A stretch of 54,381 bases of DNA from Chondrus crispus (Eukaryota; Rhodophyta; Florideophyceae; Gigartinales; Gigartinaceae). The DNA lies in contig NW_005179150.1 of assembly GCF_000350225.1 (NCBI RefSeq), positions 81,460 to 135,840 on the forward strand, given 5' to 3'. The position numbers were made by a program, and so were the translations under genes. The notes below the pieces were generated by a model. It made no database searches. It saw only the letters and a list, made by a program, of their open reading frames with translations, and was not told the DNA's origin. This document shows positions 50,196 through 54,381 of the stretch, in pieces; the first letter of the stretch is position 1, and each line of letters begins with the position of its first letter.

Positions 50196-50753
50196 ACTGT
50201 ACATGCGCACAGTACAGTACCTGCCCCGCCCCTGAAGCGCCCCATGCACATACTTCGAGACAATTCTCATCACAGCAAGGTCAAATTTATGATAAATTTA
50301 ATAAAAGCAATGATGTGGCTATTTTTGGGGCCAAAAAATGCTGGATTTTTACCAGCAATGAACGGTGGTCCGTGCTTCATTGGTTCGCGAGCAGCAATCT
50401 TTTGCCAAATTTTAAACCGTTCTCATTCAGCACGGGGATGAGGGGCGTGTCTGGTTCCCGGCAGTGACTGAACCAGAATGTTTTGCTGGAGTGCCAGAGT
50501 TGTAACGGAAATGTTTTTTTGATACGTCGATGTAGCAAAGTGATGTGCTATTTCGCTGCCTAAAAACTCAGCGCTTGGCCGTGATATCTTTAACCTTCAC
50601 GTGATCAAACCAGAATAAGCTCATGCTTTCCTGCGCTAGTACCAGACGCGTGCTTGGACCCTTTCACGTTTTCCCAATCCATCGAATCCTCTCTCCCCCT
50701 CTGTTTCCCTTTCCTTCCCGACTTTGCTCATCCTGTGGTCCTACTGAGGCGCC

Positions 50754-52355
50754 ATGACCCCGCGAAGAAGGTCTGGGAAGAAACCCGCTGCGTCAGGCAA
50801 TCAGCGAGGCCGCTCATCTGGAAAGTCTAACAGCCGAGCGCCTGGAGCCCAGGTTCCCGCGGAACGCCGGTCATCCCCTCGTGTTGCGGCCAAAGCTACT
50901 CCCGCGGCAGCTAGACAGGAAACCCGTCAGGTTTCAAGTAATACGGTCAGGACGCCCAGAGGCAGTCCGCCGTCTGACACGTGCTCGCTTCCCGTTCGAA
51001 GTCAGGGAAGCGGCCCGTCCGATGCAGCACATTCGCGTTCGGGCAAGCGCAAGCGCGGCATCGGCTCGTCTCCGAGTGAAGACTTTTCCCTTTTGTTCGG
51101 GAATGGAGATCAAAGCGAGGAAGATGAACACCCAGAACGCAAACGGGCGAAGCGTCGGTTGTTCGAGCTCCATGGACGCGAGCCAGAGGAGGACGTCGAC
51201 GACATTGTGCAGGCTAGTGCAGCAGAGATGTACGAAGTCGCCCAAACTCCAGTTGTGAAAGACGTCATCGTTCCCACGCGTCGTGAGTCCGTGGCAGGTT
51301 CCTTGCCGAGTCAGCCATGGGGCTCCAATTTCTCTCGAGAATTTGAGGAAGACTCTAACCACGGAGTACTTGGAGTCATGCGGGAACTGCATGCTCGTTT
51401 GGAGAAGCAGCTTGCCATTGAAAAGAGGGAAATTCTTGGTGCAATCAAGGCTGTATCTTCTCGTGTCTCCACTTTAGAGAGGACGTTATCACGCTGCCAG
51501 GACGCCGTCAACATTGTTCTTCTGAATTCCGCACTGCCGAAGACGGGAAAAGCAGCCGAGAAGGCCTCTTTGATCGACCTCCTCAGGCCTATGGAGGACA
51601 TATTTGGAGGGAAATTCATGTGCATTATCTTTACAAGAGCGCTGATAAATTGCACCATGAGAGTTCTTCCTCAGAGAAAGGAAGCGAAGGAATCTTTTGA
51701 AGGTGGGAGTCGTGACTCACAATCTGAGAAGCTTCGCTTGGACGTCAATAGTTCCGAAGTGTTGGGGTTCGGGCTTTTACTTGTCGAGGTCCTTTTGTGG
51801 AAAAGGGACCCAAGCGAGGAGAAAACCGAGGAGCTGCTGGGTACGAAGCAAGCCCGTCAGTATCTGGTCCTGCGAAAGGCTTGGGGAAAGAGCTTGATTG
51901 CAAATGCAATGAACAACCCGAGTATTGGGACGAAGTCACTCGAAATGGTACATCCGAACATCCGCGGGAAACTGAAGACCGCTGAGAAACCTTTTTGGCT
52001 GAGGCCGGGCTACATAACAATGATCACAGTCGAGTCTTTCTTCAACGAAGAATTTGCTTCAACGGCCATCAAGAAGGCCCGGCGTGTGGCTCGGCGTCGA
52101 AGCGATAAGATGGGGGAAGATGAGCAAATTGGATTCATCAAGGACGAAGACATTAGGGTTGAGATCGTTCGCCGGGTTTTCAAGATGGGTAATCAGTTTC
52201 TGAACAAGTCCAGGGAGCTTGGGCGGAAGTCCTACTTTCAAAACTTCTCATATGTTTTCCAAAGTGAAGTGGGAGTCTCATTCCAGTATGAGAATCCGCC
52301 CCGCCCGCACATGAACCTCCAATACATCCCAGACGGAACCTGTCGTCTGCTATGA
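50754..52355 (+). CDS. nuclear-type protein of unknown family (long ORF, 5' part)
   Basis: A 533-residue frame from ATG 50754. The N-terminal 150 residues are Arg/Ser/Pro-rich with nuclear-signal-like clusters (KRKRGIG, ERKRAKRRLF). A coiled coil lies at about 208-255 (RELHARLEKQLAIEKREIL). The rest looks globular, with no recognised motif. A downstream frame (52395-53001) looks like its continuation after one or two frame changes. The gene may be a pseudogene, have an intron, or contain real frame breaks. It converges with the gene ending at 53095. I cannot name a function. Confidence 0.6.
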   Translation: MTPRRRSGKKPAASGNQRGRSSGKSNSRAPGAQVPAERRSSPRVAAKATPAAARQETRQVSSNTVRTPRGSPPSDTCSLPVRSQGSGPSDAAHSRSGKRKRGIGSSPSEDFSLLFGNGDQSEEDEHPERKRAKRRLFELHGREPEEDVDDIVQASAAEMYEVAQTPVVKDVIVPTRRESVAGSLPSQPWGSNFSREFEEDSNHGVLGVMRELHARLEKQLAIEKREILGAIKAVSSRVSTLERTLSRCQDAVNIVLLNSALPKTGKAAEKASLIDLLRPMEDIFGGKFMCIIFTRALINCTMRVLPQRKEAKESFEGGSRDSQSEKLRLDVNSSEVLGFGLLLVEVLLWKRDPSEEKTEELLGTKQARQYLVLRKAWGKSLIANAMNNPSIGTKSLEMVHPNIRGKLKTAEKPFWLRPGYITMITVESFFNEEFASTAIKKARRVARRRSDKMGEDEQIGFIKDEDIRVEIVRRVFKMGNQFLNKSRELGRKSYFQNFSYVFQSEVGVSFQYENPPRPHMNLQYIPDGTCRLL

Positions 52356-52394
52356 AGTCGGTCGCTGAGGTGAACCCCATGAATGAATAGCGTG

Positions 52395-53001
52395 GAAGAA
52401 GCTGCTTTCTGAAAGTGACCCCTTCATATTCATCGCTACGTATGATGTTGAGACGAAAGACAAGGATGGCAGGAAGGAGACTCGAGAAATTGTTATCCGA
52501 CTCAATGCCATGCACGTCGCCTTGAAGTTCTTGGTTGCTTTTACCAGGTGCGGCAGTGATGAAGACCTGCATTCAATATCCAAGGAATCCTTTCGTGTGA
52601 TTTACATGACTGCTGTCCTGTTCCGGGAGGTCATGCTGATGAAGGTGATTGAGTGGAGGGGTGCATTTTCTGGAAACGAGCAGATGTTGCATGAAGCGGA
52701 TAGCCAGGATCAGCATATTGATTCACGGCGGTCGCGACTGAGATCACTCTATTCAGAACTTTTGACGGAAAGACAGGGAGAAAGCCGGGGTGAGCTTCCA
52801 CAGCAATTCTCCAGTATTTTAAAGGAGAAGCTGGTGATGTCCGTGGATATGTACAACTCCGTACACGATCCCCCGGTCCAATCAGGTTCACATCACAAGG
52901 ATAATGATGATCTGAGCGTGGTGGACGGTGACGATGAAATCCAGACGAATCAAGTCGAAGACGATGACGATGTATTCATAGTCCAAGACTTCGATTTATA
53001 G
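52395..53001 (+). CDS. probable C-terminal part of the 50754 gene, out of frame
   Basis: The frame runs after a stop at about 52389 (IAWKKLLSESDPFIFIATYD ... ) with no ATG until 52510. It ends in a strongly acidic tail (DDLSVVDGDDE ... DDDDVFIVQDFDL). Its codon pattern and direct adjacency suggest it belongs to the preceding gene. The reading frames are 0, then possibly +2, then +1, so two shifts or an intron would be needed. Confidence 0.5.
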
Positions 53002-53094
53002 GGGGTCGTATTTCATGTGATTGTGATACTTCTTAGTTCATCGAAGTGGTAAATGAGTAAAGCGGGAGACTACTGTAGCATGAATGAATTGAGT

Positions 53095-54381
53095 TTACTT
53101 AAAGAGATCCAGAACTTTGGCAACATTGATGAATTGCTTCACATGCGCAGAGCCTTTGATAGAGAGGAAAGAGATGTGCACTTGAAGTGCTTCTAGTACG
53201 TCGCTGCGATTTACATCAGCAAATATATATTGACAAGGATTGGATTGAAGATTCCATCGCAGGTAGAACGACTGCTTCTGGTCGGATGGTCCGCTGACCA
53301 CGTTTTCAGCACCCATTACCTTGGAAATGCGTTCTTGGAAGTGGAGCTCAGATAGTCTTATGGCTTCCAGTGGATGGGAGTAGGTCTTCTCTATGGAATC
53401 CCAAGTGCAATCCCGACGAAATACAACGTGCCGTTGTTCATCCTCGTCATCCCTTATAACAGCAAGAGAATCTCCAATTGTCAAATAGCACGGATCAGAA
53501 AGAGATTCGGTGTTGGAACCGGCCATACAGCCTATCACTCTGGCCGATACATAATTGTCGGTACCTTTTTCCAGCCTTTTTGCGATGATCACGTCTCTGA
53601 CAACTTGCGGTGATGCTGGTCCGAGTGCTTCTGACAGGTCTAGGAAGCTCCTAAAGTATATACTCGTCTCCTTCACAACTGATTTCCTGCACATATAATC
53701 TTGCGGAAGAATAGAAACCTTTGTTCGTAGTTGAGCTTTGACTCTTTCGGATATGGAATCAAACTGGAGCAATGTGCAGTCTGCTCGCACCTTAAATGAG
53801 TCTTGCACAAACCATTTCGTCCCACGAGTCATTTCACCCTGGGTAGGACGTGTCTGCGTCTTGAGTAACCAATGCTCTAGACGCAACGAAATAAACTTAA
53901 GAGGAATATTGGAGCCCCCAGCAGAAGTGAGGAGCGGGTTCTGAGTCCATAGCGCAGTCGTAATAGAGGATTGCTGTCCTTTCACTACTTCCTCAAGGTA
54001 CTGAAGGCGTCTGGAAAGGGTATTTAGCTCGCGTGTATCTTTGATTGTCTTCTGGTCATGTGACACATTCGTCGTATGGTTGAGCTTCCTGCATTTTTCT
54101 ACCATGGAACTACCTGGAGCATAGTCGAAATCATCTACATCCATCGCTGCGCTTGCCATGCCTGAGCTTGCGGTGATATCCAATCGCACGGATGTATCTT
54201 TGAGTCTCCAGCTAAACTTTTGTCCATCTTGTACAAACTCGTTACCCTCCTTGAAAGTCACCTTGCTTTTACATGCCCTGAATCCAAACGCAGCCTTGTA
54301 CTGAATAGTCCCCTTGAGCACCTCACCTCGATCGTCATGAAGGTAGTTGAGACTAATAGCTGTTGCTGGGAACCATGCCTT
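53095..54381 (-). CDS. unknown protein, incomplete at the window edge
   Basis: The frame is open from the window end to the stop at 53095, with no stop in 429 codons, so the N-terminus lies beyond 54381. There is no good start inside the window; GTG at 54321 is unlikely to be one. It has a coiled coil near LNTLSRRLQYLEEVVKGQQSS and a globular C-terminal half (for example RDVIIAKRLEKGTDNYV). I do not recognise the family. Its general plan (basic or charged N-terminal part, coiled coil, globular domain) is like that of the convergent 50754 gene, so the two may belong to one element or lineage-specific gene pair. Confidence 0.65.
   Translation of the reverse strand, partial: KAWFPATAISLNYLHDDRGEVLKGTIQYKAAFGFRACKSKVTFKEGNEFVQDGQKFSWRLKDTSVRLDITASSGMASAAMDVDDFDYAPGSSMVEKCRKLNHTTNVSHDQKTIKDTRELNTLSRRLQYLEEVVKGQQSSITTALWTQNPLLTSAGGSNIPLKFISLRLEHWLLKTQTRPTQGEMTRGTKWFVQDSFKVRADCTLLQFDSISERVKAQLRTKVSILPQDYMCRKSVVKETSIYFRSFLDLSEALGPASPQVVRDVIIAKRLEKGTDNYVSARVIGCMAGSNTESLSDPCYLTIGDSLAVIRDDEDEQRHVVFRRDCTWDSIEKTYSHPLEAIRLSELHFQERISKVMGAENVVSGPSDQKQSFYLRWNLQSNPCQYIFADVNRSDVLEALQVHISFLSIKGSAHVKQFINVAKVLDLFK

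Larger units (their letters stand above)
47495..50753. other. intergenic region with repeats and possible gene remnants
   Basis: 3.3 kb without an intact gene. It has an AT-rich left part, a direct repeat at 48172-48315, a GC-rich block (about 48290-48970) with open frames on both strands and no recognisable domain, and a C-rich low-complexity tract (49268-49730). A 35-codon frame at 49112-49219 is listed separately. Confidence 0.5.

Noticed and set aside
50095..50200. CRISPR-like array in the GAAACTCA cluster
   Set aside because: Only three units, no regular spacers, eukaryotic context.

Overview
The window is eukaryotic nuclear DNA, most probably from a red alga, with a compact-genome florideophyte such as Chondrus as the best guess. 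Host genes are almost all intronless and sit close together in divergent or convergent pairs. They include a ferritin and a CbbY-type phosphatase with plastid-type leaders, and a fragment of a SufS cysteine desulfurase. The gene islands are separated by large nests of transposons. The species is inferred from layout and gene content, not proven.

Layout: 0.1-6.7 kb is a gene island with a very-long-chain 3-hydroxyacyl-CoA dehydratase, a plastid-type HAD phosphatase, the tri-snRNP protein SNRNP27 and Ku70. A decayed pogo/Tigger DNA transposon lies at 7.2-9.4 kb. A SufS fragment follows at 10.3-10.6 kb. From 10.59 kb a second copy of the SNRNP27/Ku70-promoter segment begins. It is split at 11,566 and resumes at 32,254. 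The 20.7 kb between is a nest: a Ty1/copia element (283-bp LTRs) inserted in the duplicated segment, and a 13.3-kb Ty3/gypsy chromovirus (701-bp LTRs) inserted in the left LTR of the copia element. Both retrotransposons carry a large antisense ORF between pol and the 3' LTR.

33.8-42.2 kb is a second host island: an inner-nuclear-membrane Src1/MAN1-like protein (the only gene with clear evidence of an intron), LC8 dynein light chain, splicing factor SF3B2, the catalytic subunit of protein phosphatase 4, and a plastid-type ferritin. At 43.56-47.49 kb lies a piggyBac-like transposon. Its transposase appears to have a YqaJ/lambda-exonuclease-like nuclease domain placed between the second and third catalytic aspartates. 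The right end (50.7-54.4 kb) holds two convergent long coding regions of unknown family.

The most unusual signals are: the piggyBac-YqaJ fusion with CCC-starting terminal repeats and an apparent ATAT (not TTAA) target duplication; the Ty3 element, which carries short perfect hairpins along its whole length and an antisense cargo block bounded by two copies of its polypurine tract; the copia element, which seems to be primed by an internal piece of initiator tRNA-Met, with the primer site containing the gag start codon; and a recurrent 16-bp TTCGAA-centred palindrome.
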